Shown here in pieces: positions 32,616 to 41,840 of a stretch of 64,000 nt of DNA. The notes below the pieces were generated by a model. That model saw only the letters and a list, made by a program, of their open reading frames with translations, made no database searches and was not told the DNA's origin. The stretch covers positions 8,554,313 to 8,618,312 of the forward strand of contig NC_064041.1 of NCBI RefSeq assembly GCF_932526225.1. The letters run 5' to 3'. Both the position numbers and the translations under genes were made by a program. This DNA comes from Nematostella vectensis (taxonomy: Eukaryota; Cnidaria; Anthozoa; Actiniaria; Edwardsiidae). The first letter of the stretch is position 1. Each line of letters opens with the position of its first letter.

Positions 32616-35600
32616 ATGTCAGATTCAGAGAAACACCAAGGTATCGATGGGAAGATTACTGACCCGACACAGCACAACCTAAGTGGAATTGTTGAAGATA
32701 ACCATGTGCAAGAGAGGAGTTGGAGCATGACAACTACTGAGATTCCCGCTGACCAGGTATCATGGAGCATGGAGACCACTGAGCTTCCCCTAGACCAGGC
32801 ATCATCCATAAGCATGTCGACCATGGAGGTATCCGCTGGTCAAAATGTAGAATTTGCTGACGGGGGATCATGGAGCATGACAGAAGTGGGGACTGTCGCT
32901 GAACAGCAAGATTCGTGGTTTGTCGAAGAGATTGGGACCATTTCAGATGAAACTACAATCATTTCTGAAGAAACCATGATAATTTCGGAAGAGGTTACGG
33001 ATTTGGTTCAATCTTCAGATGTTAGTATACAGTGCAAGCTGGAGGAAGATGCAGTGGGCAGTAAGTATGAGAGAAGAATAACAATTCTGGAGAAGGAAAA
33101 GACAAGTATCACAGAAATGTACAAGAACACTGTTACGGAATACGAAATATCCAGCACTAAAATGCAACAGGATTACGAAGTTAAACTAGCAGAGCTGAGA
33201 TCTAAATGTGAATCTTGGGAGACCAAATATCATCGGCTTTATGATGAACTTGAGACCGAGAAAAGCGAGCATGTTTCAATCCAGAGGGCGTACGAGAGTG
33301 CTACCGGACAGATCAGTGTTATACAGGAGAAGCACAATGAGGACATACAAGCACTCCACAAAATGCATGCTGAAGAGCGCAAAACTCTGATTGATGGGTA
33401 CGAGAACCAATTACGAGAATGGAAATCCAAGCATGACCATCTTATGGATACTTATACCGCGTCAGTGAAGGATTATGAAATAATGATCACGAAAGTTAGC
33501 CAAGATTATGAAGTTCAGATTGGGGAGTTGAGAATAAGAAACGAGAAGCTTCTGAAAAGGAGTGAAGAAGCAAACGGCGAGATTAAAATATGGAGAGAAA
33601 AATGTTCAAGCATCGAGAAAGAATACCAGACAACGATAGCTCAGTTGAGAGAGGAAATGAAATTGAAGTGGAAATCAGAAAGGTCAGAAATGGAAGAGAA
33701 ATGGGACAGTGAAAGAAAAAGTCTTTTCAATAAGAACAAGAATAAGGTTAAACAATACGAGGAAAATATCACAGAGTTGGAAATGAAGGTATCCAGGCTT
33801 AGCACGGAGAATGCAAGATTTCAAGAGAATCTTTCAGCCTCTACAAAGCAAATAGAACACTGGAAAACAAAGCATTCATCCCTTCTGGAGCGGCATGAGT
33901 TAGAGATTCAGGAATTGAACATCGAAATGTCTAAGCGCTTTGAGCTTGAAGAAGACAAGATTGAAGATAATTTTGAGTTTGAACAACGTAAACTAAAGGA
34001 TAACCATCGAGCAGTACTACGAGAAAGGGAAAATGAAATGAAGGGACTGAAGGAAATGTACGAAGAACAAATCGCGCAGCTTAAAGAAAGCGTTTTGCAA
34101 GAAAAGGATAGATACAATCAATTAGAGACAGATTGTACAAAAAAGTACTCTGCGTTAAAAAGAACAGGCGACATGAAGATTGACGAACTCAAAGAAGAGA
34201 TCAGTGCGTTATCAGCAAAGTTAAAAACAAGTGAAGCACTCTACGAAAAAGAGAAGGCCGAGATTGCAAACAATCACGAGAAAGAGCTTACCAATTTTAA
34301 AGAGCGCTATAGCCAGTTGCAAAATAACTATGAAATTTTGATGGAACAGTTCGGGGACGTTAAGGAGAAGTCAGAGATGCTAGCACAGGACATGGAAAGT
34401 ATAAAGGTGCTTCACGCAAGGGAATTAGAAAAACTTAGTGAAACCTATGCTGGAGATCGATCTAGACTTCTTCAAGACCAAAAAGAGGCTACAGAGAACC
34501 ACGAACAAGCTATGACGGAACAACGACAGCGACTAGAATCTCAAATTGAAAAATTGAAAGAAGAGAATGGTCAAATGAAATCCACAGTGTCAGGATTGGC
34601 ATCAGATGTTGAAATGCAGAGGAATAAAGTAAAAACACTTAGAGAACAGTATGAACAACAGCTAGAAAACACTCGCGCGAAATTAAGAGAATCTTACGAT
34701 AAAAGAGAAGACAAGATGGAGGATTTAATGGAAAGTGAAATAACAGAGTTGAGAGAAAAGCATCAGCAAGAGTTAGGCGAAATGGAAGAAAGAATGAAAG
34801 AATTGCAGAAACAGCATGACGCTGAACAAGCTTCTATCAAGAAAAAATGGGCAGATGAGTTGGCAAGCCAACAAAATAAATGGCAAGATCGTGTACGAGT
34901 GTTAGAAAAAGAGGCAGACGGGCAACGAAAGGTACACGAAAAGCAACAGAATAGCTATGAAAAGCGTAACGAAGGACTTGAAAAGAAACTTATGGATGAA
35001 GCTAATGAAAGAACCAAAATAAAGGCTAAGTATAATGACGAAATACAAACGTTGATAGAGGAGCAGAGAGAACTTGTAAGAAAGTACGAATCTCAGATTA
35101 AAACTGTTGTCGAAGATTCCAAAACAAGAATCCTGAAACTTATAAATGACCACGAGAACGTGGAAACGGATTACAAGAAACAACTCAAGGCTCTCAAAAA
35201 TGAGATACTAAGAGTAGAAGATGAACATGAAGTAGAAATACGACAACTCAAGTCTGATTTCAGGGAACGGAGCGAAAATGAGAGAACTGAGCTTGAAAAA
35301 TCCTTTAGACAAGAAAGGACCAAAATGAAGAATTCCCACGATAAAGAAATGGTGCAGTTGGAATCAAGGGAAGACCAGCTGACAAAAGAGATGGATACAA
35401 AGCTGAAAAAACTAACGAGCGAAAAGAACTCAATAAAAGCCGAATATGTCTCGAAAATAGCCAGGCTGCAATCTGAACTTGAAGAAAGCAATCAGCGAAG
35501 TAGATTGGATGTAGAAAATGTGAGGACTGAAATGGAAAAACAAAGGCTATGTGAAGTCGAAAAAGTGCGCAATGAAATGTTGTCCGATCTAGAAGAGACC

Positions 35601-38600
35601 AGAGCGAAGTTACAGAGAATCGTAAAGGAGTGCGATGAGAGGATCTCGATCCTGACCCAGAATTACGAAGCACAGATTCTCCAACTGACCATCGATAGGG
35701 ACAACATCGAGGCAAAGCTTGAAGCAATGACAAGAAGAGAACAATTGGCGTCAGAAGAGTTTGAAAAAAACATACTTGATGTGAAAGAACAATACGAAGC
35801 GCAACTGGCGAGAGTAAAGAAAGAGAGAAATAAACTTAAGCAAAAATACGAAGAACTCACTGAAGAGGACGAAGAAGAAGACGCCATTTATGAAGAGACT
35901 ATTGAGAAGCAGAACAAGAGATTACAGGAGTTGAAGGAAGAGGTAGAGAATTTGAAACGGAAGAATGGAATAGAGGAAAAAAGATTAAGAGATGATATCA
36001 ACAAACTCTCTGAAACGCTGGAAAAAGAAAAAAGAATGGTTAACCAGTTGAAAAATGAGGCTACCGAGCAAAAAAATGATTTCCGACGAAGTGAAGAAGA
36101 AAGCTTGAATGAAATAAACAACCTTAAAGATAAATTGAACTTGGTGGAAAGGGAGAAGCAACGATTGGCTGATGATATCAATGCCTTGAGTTTTCAGAAA
36201 GAGAATTTGGTTGCTCGTTACGAAGAAATAGTAGCCGAAGCACAAAAGGTATGCAGCGAGGCCAATAAACAGGAAATAGAGAGATGGAAGAACGAGTACA
36301 AGAGACGAATAGATGGCTTGGAGGATCAGTTGGAGGCCGAGACAAGAAAAATGAAACACGCAGAAGAAGCCCTATTGTTAGAGAGGGAGAAATCAATTCA
36401 AGATAAAAAGAATGGTCTTGCAGAATTCGAGAAGGAGAAGGTTGCCATCTACCAGCGTTTTAATGATCGAATAGCAGCAGTAGAGAGTGAGCGGGACATA
36501 TTAGTAAGCGACTATCAGAAAAAGATAAGCTCTTTGCGTAGCGAGATGGTCTCTTTGGAGGAATCATATGAAAATATTCTCAGAAAGACAAAAGGAGACA
36601 TAAAATATCAAGCAGAAAAGGAGAGGGAGGAGATGGAAGTCCATTTTGATAAAAGGGTCGAAACACTCTGTAAGACCCAAAAAGTGATCATTGATGAATG
36701 CCAGGAACGAGTCAGGCAAATGCAGGAAGACATGGATAACCTTTCGCTCAAACACAGACGTGAAATGGATCAACTAAGAAAGAAAAGTGCGGATGATCTT
36801 CTTTCGTTTGAACAGCAGCAGATCGTAGGCGAAGAGAAATTGAGATACGAGATGAAAGTCGTAAATGAGAAAATGAAAAGGGACCGAGAAGTGGAATTGA
36901 ACGAGTTAAAAAGCACTTACGAGAAGGATCTAGAAAATGCTAGAATGAAGAACAGAGAGGATGTTCAAGCTTACGAGACGAAGCTAAAAGAAACTTTGCG
37001 AGACTATGAAGGGCGATTGTCTGATTTGACCATCGAGAAGCAGAGGAATGAGGAAAGGATCAAAGGCCTTGTACGAGATCTTTCAACTCTTAAAGACGAA
37101 TTTTCGCTAATGTCGAATCATCATAAAGAGAATGTAGTAAAGATAAAAGAAGACGCTTTGAAAAATCTTGAAAGAGAAATTGCAACATCAGAGGCGATTC
37201 ACGAGAAGGCTTTGGCAGAAATGTCAAGGAGGTGTGAAGGACTAGAGAGGGAGAGGAATTACCTGATAGCAGAAATAAATACAATTAAAGAAGTGAACAA
37301 AGTTGATTTTACAAAGCTAGAGGAGCAGTTTCGGCGAGAAAAAGAGCAGCTTTGCAATGAGAGAGATGACCTTCAAGTAAAGTACGACAAACTCTATCAA
37401 GCTGACCAAGTGGACGATGCCAGATATGAAGACACTATAAAAGACCTCAAGAATAAGCTTCAACGACAAGTCTTTTTGCTTGAAGAGAAACAAATGGAGT
37501 TCAGTGCCAAACAGAGAAAACTTGAGAGGCTCGGAGTAGAGCTTGAAGAAGCTTTGGAACTGGAAAAAGATGCTCTTTGTAGATGCCAATCAGAACTTGC
37601 CAATTGCAAAAATGAGCTGGAAATAGCAAAGCAACAACACGAAGAAGTAATCAAGGGGAAGATGCGCGAAATAAGTCAGCTAAAGAAGGAATGCGAGGAT
37701 CTAAATGCAAAGATTCAAGCTATGAGCCTTGAGAAAAGGGCTTTAGAATTAGATCACGATCAGATGTTGTCAAGCGAAATAAGAGAAAAAGAAAAAGTGG
37801 TGGAAGAACTTGCAACTCTTCGCCTAACGTTGAATGACGAACGGGAACAGAAGATGACGTTAAGCAAAAATGTGAAGGAATTAGTAAACGAGGTGGTGCA
37901 GATAAAGCAACATGTTCAACAATTAGAATCACAGCACATTGAATCTCTAGCTGTGGTGAGGAAAGAACTTGATGCAGAAACGAAGAGATTGAATGATAAA
38001 TTCCTTAGCGATGTTCGCGAAGTGAAGGGTCGTTTGGAGGAGGAAATGGCGAATCACAGCCGCACAAGGAAAGATAAAAGTAAACTAACTGAGAGTGTTA
38101 TAGCTCAAGAACAAACAGTGGAAGAGCTTAGAAGAACAATTAAACAGCTACAGAACGATAAACACGAATCCTCAAAAGTTATTAAAGGTCTCGAGGATGA
38201 GATAGAGAGAATACGGAAAGAAACCCAGGTTATGTCAGCTAAGTTCCAAGAACAGAAACAGTTGCTTGAAGATCTGAAAAGGAAGAACCAGAATGAACTA
38301 ATAAGCCTTCAGAATACCACACATGAGTACAAAGACAAACTAAATAATTTAGAGTTGAATAATTCTAGACTGACGACAGAAGTCGATCTGTTCCATTCCG
38401 AAAAAGAAAGATGGGAAGAGGTGGAAAAGGGCTACAGAAAGGCATTGGAAAAACTGAATGAAAAAAGCCACCATCTTAAAAAGGAAAACTTGAATTTGGT
38501 CCAAGAAGGTGAAGAACTTAGAAGACGTATTTGTTGGCTGAAAACGGAGAACGAAACGATGTCTGTCAAGTATCAGGACAAATGTGACACTTTGGAGAGG

Positions 38601-40613
38601 GAACTACGACAAAAGGATCAAAGACAAGCCAAACTGGAGGAGAGTATGGAGAAAAAAATCAGGGATTTTGAAAATCAGATCTATCGGTTACAGCAACAAC
38701 TTTCTGAGGCTCATGAGATACAAAGTAAAAACAAGGAGAGATGGGAAAATGAAAGGGAAATGTTGAATCAGAAATATAAAAAAGAGATACAAGAGAAACA
38801 TTTCGAATTACAAAGCCATAGAGAAGAAATGCAATCACAGATATCTCTTCTTGAAGAAGAGAGAATATTAGACAAAGACATGAAAAATGAGTTGAGGAAA
38901 CTTCAGGAAGATGTTAAAAAACTTGAGAATGAGAAATCGACAGTTCAAAGCCGACTTGAAAAGCAAAATTCCCACTTAAAATTAGAACTGGAAGGATTTC
39001 AAACGAACCATGAGAGGATAGTATCTGAATTTGAAAGAAAACACAAAGAAGAGCTTGCTCGCATTAGCCATCAGTGCGAAATGACGAAAAAAGACATGGT
39101 CAAAAGAGGCGTGGAGTCAGTACGAGAGAGATTTCTGAAGGAAAAAGGGGACCTTCAAAGGCAGTACGACGAAAACCTTCGCAGGTTATCAGGTGAGTGG
39201 GAGGAAAAAATAAAAAAAGACAGAGAATGCCTAAAAAACGATTCAGAAAAGCTTCACCTTGAATTGAAAAACTTGAAAAAAGAAAAGTGTTTGCTTGAAG
39301 AAGAGGCAAAAAAGCTTGCTGTGAGATGTGAAGAGCAAGATAGGAGTATTGCTGAATCTGTTACATTGGAAAGAGGGAAACTACATAAGGAGTACCAGAA
39401 TAGACTACAAACATTAGCCAGGGAACAGGAGCTACATATTGCTAAAATTAAAGCCAGTGAAAAGACTTCATTTGAGAAACAAATAAACACTTTCAAACTG
39501 ACCCTAGAGCGAGAACTGAAATCTGAAATGTCTATGAAAGTTCGTCAGGAGATTAAAGTAAAGGAGGAACAGATGAAAAGAGAGATGAATGAACTAAAAG
39601 ATGGTTGCAAGATACACAGCAATGAACTGAGGGAGCTAAAACGACAATTGATAACCCAGAAAGATGTCTTTGAGAACGAAGTGAAGCTGCTTCAAGAGAA
39701 TCGCATCCGGGACATGGAGGATTTGAGACGTAAGCTGGAGCACGAAAAGGCGATGGTGGAGATCAACCGTGATGCTTTGCAGGAGGAGCTGATTAGGCTT
39801 AAAGGGGGCACAATGTCAAGTATCTGTCAGTTGAGTCAACGGAAATTTGGCTCACTGGGAATCAAGAACCAGCCGCGTTTTCATGAAATAAAGGAAACAC
39901 AAAAGCAAAATAACAAAATGTCGTCATTTGATGAGAGTGTCATTAAAAAGCTCCAGAAAGAAAAACAAGAATACGAAAATCAATTAAACAACTTGCAAGG
40001 CGAGCTGTTTTCATTGCGCAGTGCTAAACGTGACCTTGAAGGTAAACTTGAGGATATTCAATACAAATATGACCAGCTCTTAAAGGAGCAGGCTCCTATG
40101 GAAAACACCGCTAACACTGAATGTCCACACGGTGGCGCATGTTACAGGATTCACAGACAAGGCGAAGCATCAATGGTGTCTTATATGTCCGACACGTCTA
40201 GTCTTGATCTAGACACTGAAAAACCGGTCAATGTTTCGAATGTCAAATACCTACAGCATTACGAGTCTGATTTGAAGAAACACGACCGGTTTACCCAAGA
40301 GATAGAGCACGGCTTTATTACGGGGCAACACCCATCAGTATCAAACACAATCCTCTCGGAGCAAAGCAAGTCTGATTTGATGAGACACGGGTACTCGCAA
40401 GACATTGGGAGTGGCTTTCAAGCTCGACGTTGCCAACCAGTCTCAGATACCCTTCGCACAGAGCAAAGTGCGTCTGATGTTATGGGACACGTCGAGTACA
40501 CCCCAGATAAGGGGCGTGGCTGTCAGTTTGAGGATGAGCTTAGGAGAATGGGGCAACACCTTGAGGATTTAGACTCACGCCACGAGCAGGCGGTAAGTAA
40601 AAATGGGGATTAA
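32616..40613 (+). CDS. Giant coiled-coil protein (2,665 residues in one open frame)
   Basis: An 8-kb uninterrupted frame from ATG 32616, with an in-frame TAA just upstream. Residues 1-145 are acidic and repetitive, with units like SWSMTTTEIPADQ. From about 146 to 2395 the sequence is Glu/Lys/Arg/Gln-rich with continuous heptads and almost no Pro or Gly, so a very long coiled coil is expected. A break (about 2400-2435) precedes a short final coil, then a non-helical tail with CPHGGACYR and three imperfect SDLxxH...GF repeats. I see no motor, kinase, GRIP or membrane segment. Golgin-, centrosome- or cilia-associated scaffolds have this appearance, but I cannot assign a family. Long single exons are unusual for such proteins. 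A GTAAGT donor at 40593 lies just before the stop, so the last seven codons may be read only when the intron is retained. An AATAAA at 40817-40822 could serve that form. Confidence 0.9.
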   Translation: MSDSEKHQGIDGKITDPTQHNLSGIVEDNHVQERSWSMTTTEIPADQVSWSMETTELPLDQASSISMSTMEVSAGQNVEFADGGSWSMTEVGTVAEQQDSWFVEEIGTISDETTIISEETMIISEEVTDLVQSSDVSIQCKLEEDAVGSKYERRITILEKEKTSITEMYKNTVTEYEISSTKMQQDYEVKLAELRSKCESWETKYHRLYDELETEKSEHVSIQRAYESATGQISVIQEKHNEDIQALHKMHAEERKTLIDGYENQLREWKSKHDHLMDTYTASVKDYEIMITKVSQDYEVQIGELRIRNEKLLKRSEEANGEIKIWREKCSSIEKEYQTTIAQLREEMKLKWKSERSEMEEKWDSERKSLFNKNKNKVKQYEENITELEMKVSRLSTENARFQENLSASTKQIEHWKTKHSSLLERHELEIQELNIEMSKRFELEEDKIEDNFEFEQRKLKDNHRAVLRERENEMKGLKEMYEEQIAQLKESVLQEKDRYNQLETDCTKKYSALKRTGDMKIDELKEEISALSAKLKTSEALYEKEKAEIANNHEKELTNFKERYSQLQNNYEILMEQFGDVKEKSEMLAQDMESIKVLHARELEKLSETYAGDRSRLLQDQKEATENHEQAMTEQRQRLESQIEKLKEENGQMKSTVSGLASDVEMQRNKVKTLREQYEQQLENTRAKLRESYDKREDKMEDLMESEITELREKHQQELGEMEERMKELQKQHDAEQASIKKKWADELASQQNKWQDRVRVLEKEADGQRKVHEKQQNSYEKRNEGLEKKLMDEANERTKIKAKYNDEIQTLIEEQRELVRKYESQIKTVVEDSKTRILKLINDHENVETDYKKQLKALKNEILRVEDEHEVEIRQLKSDFRERSENERTELEKSFRQERTKMKNSHDKEMVQLESREDQLTKEMDTKLKKLTSEKNSIKAEYVSKIARLQSELEESNQRSRLDVENVRTEMEKQRLCEVEKVRNEMLSDLEETRAKLQRIVKECDERISILTQNYEAQILQLTIDRDNIEAKLEAMTRREQLASEEFEKNILDVKEQYEAQLARVKKERNKLKQKYEELTEEDEEEDAIYEETIEKQNKRLQELKEEVENLKRKNGIEEKRLRDDINKLSETLEKEKRMVNQLKNEATEQKNDFRRSEEESLNEINNLKDKLNLVEREKQRLADDINALSFQKENLVARYEEIVAEAQKVCSEANKQEIERWKNEYKRRIDGLEDQLEAETRKMKHAEEALLLEREKSIQDKKNGLAEFEKEKVAIYQRFNDRIAAVESERDILVSDYQKKISSLRSEMVSLEESYENILRKTKGDIKYQAEKEREEMEVHFDKRVETLCKTQKVIIDECQERVRQMQEDMDNLSLKHRREMDQLRKKSADDLLSFEQQQIVGEEKLRYEMKVVNEKMKRDREVELNELKSTYEKDLENARMKNREDVQAYETKLKETLRDYEGRLSDLTIEKQRNEERIKGLVRDLSTLKDEFSLMSNHHKENVVKIKEDALKNLEREIATSEAIHEKALAEMSRRCEGLERERNYLIAEINTIKEVNKVDFTKLEEQFRREKEQLCNERDDLQVKYDKLYQADQVDDARYEDTIKDLKNKLQRQVFLLEEKQMEFSAKQRKLERLGVELEEALELEKDALCRCQSELANCKNELEIAKQQHEEVIKGKMREISQLKKECEDLNAKIQAMSLEKRALELDHDQMLSSEIREKEKVVEELATLRLTLNDEREQKMTLSKNVKELVNEVVQIKQHVQQLESQHIESLAVVRKELDAETKRLNDKFLSDVREVKGRLEEEMANHSRTRKDKSKLTESVIAQEQTVEELRRTIKQLQNDKHESSKVIKGLEDEIERIRKETQVMSAKFQEQKQLLEDLKRKNQNELISLQNTTHEYKDKLNNLELNNSRLTTEVDLFHSEKERWEEVEKGYRKALEKLNEKSHHLKKENLNLVQEGEELRRRICWLKTENETMSVKYQDKCDTLERELRQKDQRQAKLEESMEKKIRDFENQIYRLQQQLSEAHEIQSKNKERWENEREMLNQKYKKEIQEKHFELQSHREEMQSQISLLEEERILDKDMKNELRKLQEDVKKLENEKSTVQSRLEKQNSHLKLELEGFQTNHERIVSEFERKHKEELARISHQCEMTKKDMVKRGVESVRERFLKEKGDLQRQYDENLRRLSGEWEEKIKKDRECLKNDSEKLHLELKNLKKEKCLLEEEAKKLAVRCEEQDRSIAESVTLERGKLHKEYQNRLQTLAREQELHIAKIKASEKTSFEKQINTFKLTLERELKSEMSMKVRQEIKVKEEQMKREMNELKDGCKIHSNELRELKRQLITQKDVFENEVKLLQENRIRDMEDLRRKLEHEKAMVEINRDALQEELIRLKGGTMSSICQLSQRKFGSLGIKNQPRFHEIKETQKQNNKMSSFDESVIKKLQKEKQEYENQLNNLQGELFSLRSAKRDLEGKLEDIQYKYDQLLKEQAPMENTANTECPHGGACYRIHRQGEASMVSYMSDTSSLDLDTEKPVNVSNVKYLQHYESDLKKHDRFTQEIEHGFITGQHPSVSNTILSEQSKSDLMRHGYSQDIGSGFQARRCQPVSDTLRTEQSASDVMGHVEYTPDKGRGCQFEDELRRMGQHLEDLDSRHEQAVSKNGD

Positions 40614-40816
40614 CACGTGAAGAACTGTTGAAGAGTGATTTTATTGATATTTTCGGAAAGCTAAAAAAAGTCTAAATTATCCCCTCAACAATAATGGGTG
40701 TCGATTTTTAATGGTCAAAAAAGGCCTGGAGGAAGCCTCCGGAAAACCTGTGATGCTTTGTAAGGTTAGGATATGGGCATGGGCCCAGTTTTCAAAATGG
40801 CAGCCTGAAAACTTGT

Positions 40817-40822
40817 AATAAA
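40817..40822 (+). terminator. Possible polyadenylation signal for the unspliced coiled-coil transcript
   Basis: AATAAA about 205 bases after the TAA at 40611-40613, inside the putative last intron. It would end a transcript that keeps the short C terminus. Confidence 0.35.
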
Positions 40823-40984
40823 CACGAATCACTGCAAGTTTAGGTGAAAATTCTCGACATTCACAGTTCTAGACGTTCTAGGGTGTAAAAATGATTGACT
40901 TCCAAATAAGGCATGTAATGCCTGAATAATGATTGTCCGAGCGAGCAAGAAAAAACTTTTTTTTAAAACAAGGTAGATTGATAT

Positions 40985-41245
40985 GGTTCATGTTAGAATG
41001 TTACTTTTGCTGCTGCTGTTGATGTCGTTGCTGTTGTTGTTGCTGTTGTTGTTGTTGTTGTTGCTGTTGCTGTTGTTGTTGCAGTTGTTGTTGCTGTTGT
41101 TGTTGCTGTTGTTGTTGCTGTTGTTGTTGCTGTTGTTGTTGTTGCTGTTGTTGTTGTTGTTGCTGCTGTTGATGTCTTTGTTGTTGCTGTTGTTGTTGCT
41201 GCTGTTGATGTCTTTGTTGTTGCTGTTGTTGTTATGTGATTTTTT
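40985..41245. repeat. (TTG/CTG)n trinucleotide repeat
   Basis: About 250 bases of TTG, CTG and GTT triplets with rare ATG interruptions, inside the predicted last intron of the coiled-coil gene. It gives spurious poly-Leu and poly-Asn frames. It is a likely length-polymorphic site. Confidence 0.93.
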
Positions 41246-41309
41246 TTTTGCTGCTGCTGCTGCTGTAACTTGTAAGTTTTTCACATCCATGGATTTCTAC
41301 TATTTGCAG

Positions 41310-41393
41310 GTAACTGAAAGCAGAACCCAAAGACCAAACCACGAAGCCACGGATACCTACATATCTACCCCAAGTATTAGAATAGATTTTTAA
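41310..41393 (+). CDS. Probable alternative last coding exon of the coiled-coil gene
   Basis: CTACTATTTGCAG ends at 41309 as a good acceptor. The phase-0 exon that follows encodes 27 residues (starts VTESRTQRPN, ends RIDF) before TAA. The donor CAGGCG|GTAAGT after 40592 is also phase 0, so splicing replaces the last six residues plus stop of the long frame and gives a 2,686-residue protein. The tail is hydrophilic with no motif I recognise. Evidence is splice consensus and phase only. Confidence 0.6.
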   Translation, partial: VTESRTQRPNHEATDTYISTPSIRIDF

Positions 41394-41496
41394 AATGTTT
41401 GTTATTTGTTTGTAAGAATACGGCTTAGTTTATAAGTTAAGAGGAACATAACTAAATACAGGGTAAAGTTTACTTTCAATTAATCCGTGATAGTGG

Positions 41497-41840
41497 ACAT
41501 GACGGAAAAACCTGGACAATACGCATTTCTAGATAGAAAAAGAAGACACAATTTCTTAGAATGGCTATCAGTTCCTTGTATTAGGGACTGATTTTCAAAA
41601 CACAAATAACGCGAGACCGAAATGCACTTACCGAGTTTTAGGCTTTTTAGATATTTTTTCCTTGTTCATCCTTGCGCAATATATGGGCTCAGGGACGAAA
41701 AGCTCAAATTTCAATGACACTTTACAAAAAGTCGCATTTGATATTTTGTTAGCTATTACTCACTAAGTTCTTAAATTTTTCGCCTTATTAGATGTGATAT
41801 GGGCTTATTTGAAGCTTCATGTCATGTTTTTCCGTCATGT
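41497..41840 (+). mobile_element. Miniature inverted-repeat element, ACATGACGGAAAAA family, copy C
   Basis: The left end ACATGACGGAAAAACC and right end TTTTTCCGTCATGT enclose the same blocks as copies A and B. It begins about 100 bases after the alternative stop of the coiled-coil gene, so it may lie in its 3' UTR. Confidence 0.8.

Noticed and set aside
32582-39496. Many minus-strand frames of 60-140 codons rich in Ser, Phe and Leu
   Set aside because: Antisense shadows of the Glu/Lys-rich coiled-coil gene; they have no independent signals.
40983-41300. Poly-Leu (plus) and poly-Asn/Ser (minus) proteins
   Set aside because: Translation of a TTG/CTG triplet repeat inside a likely intron. Only the last 84 bases (41310-41393) are considered coding.
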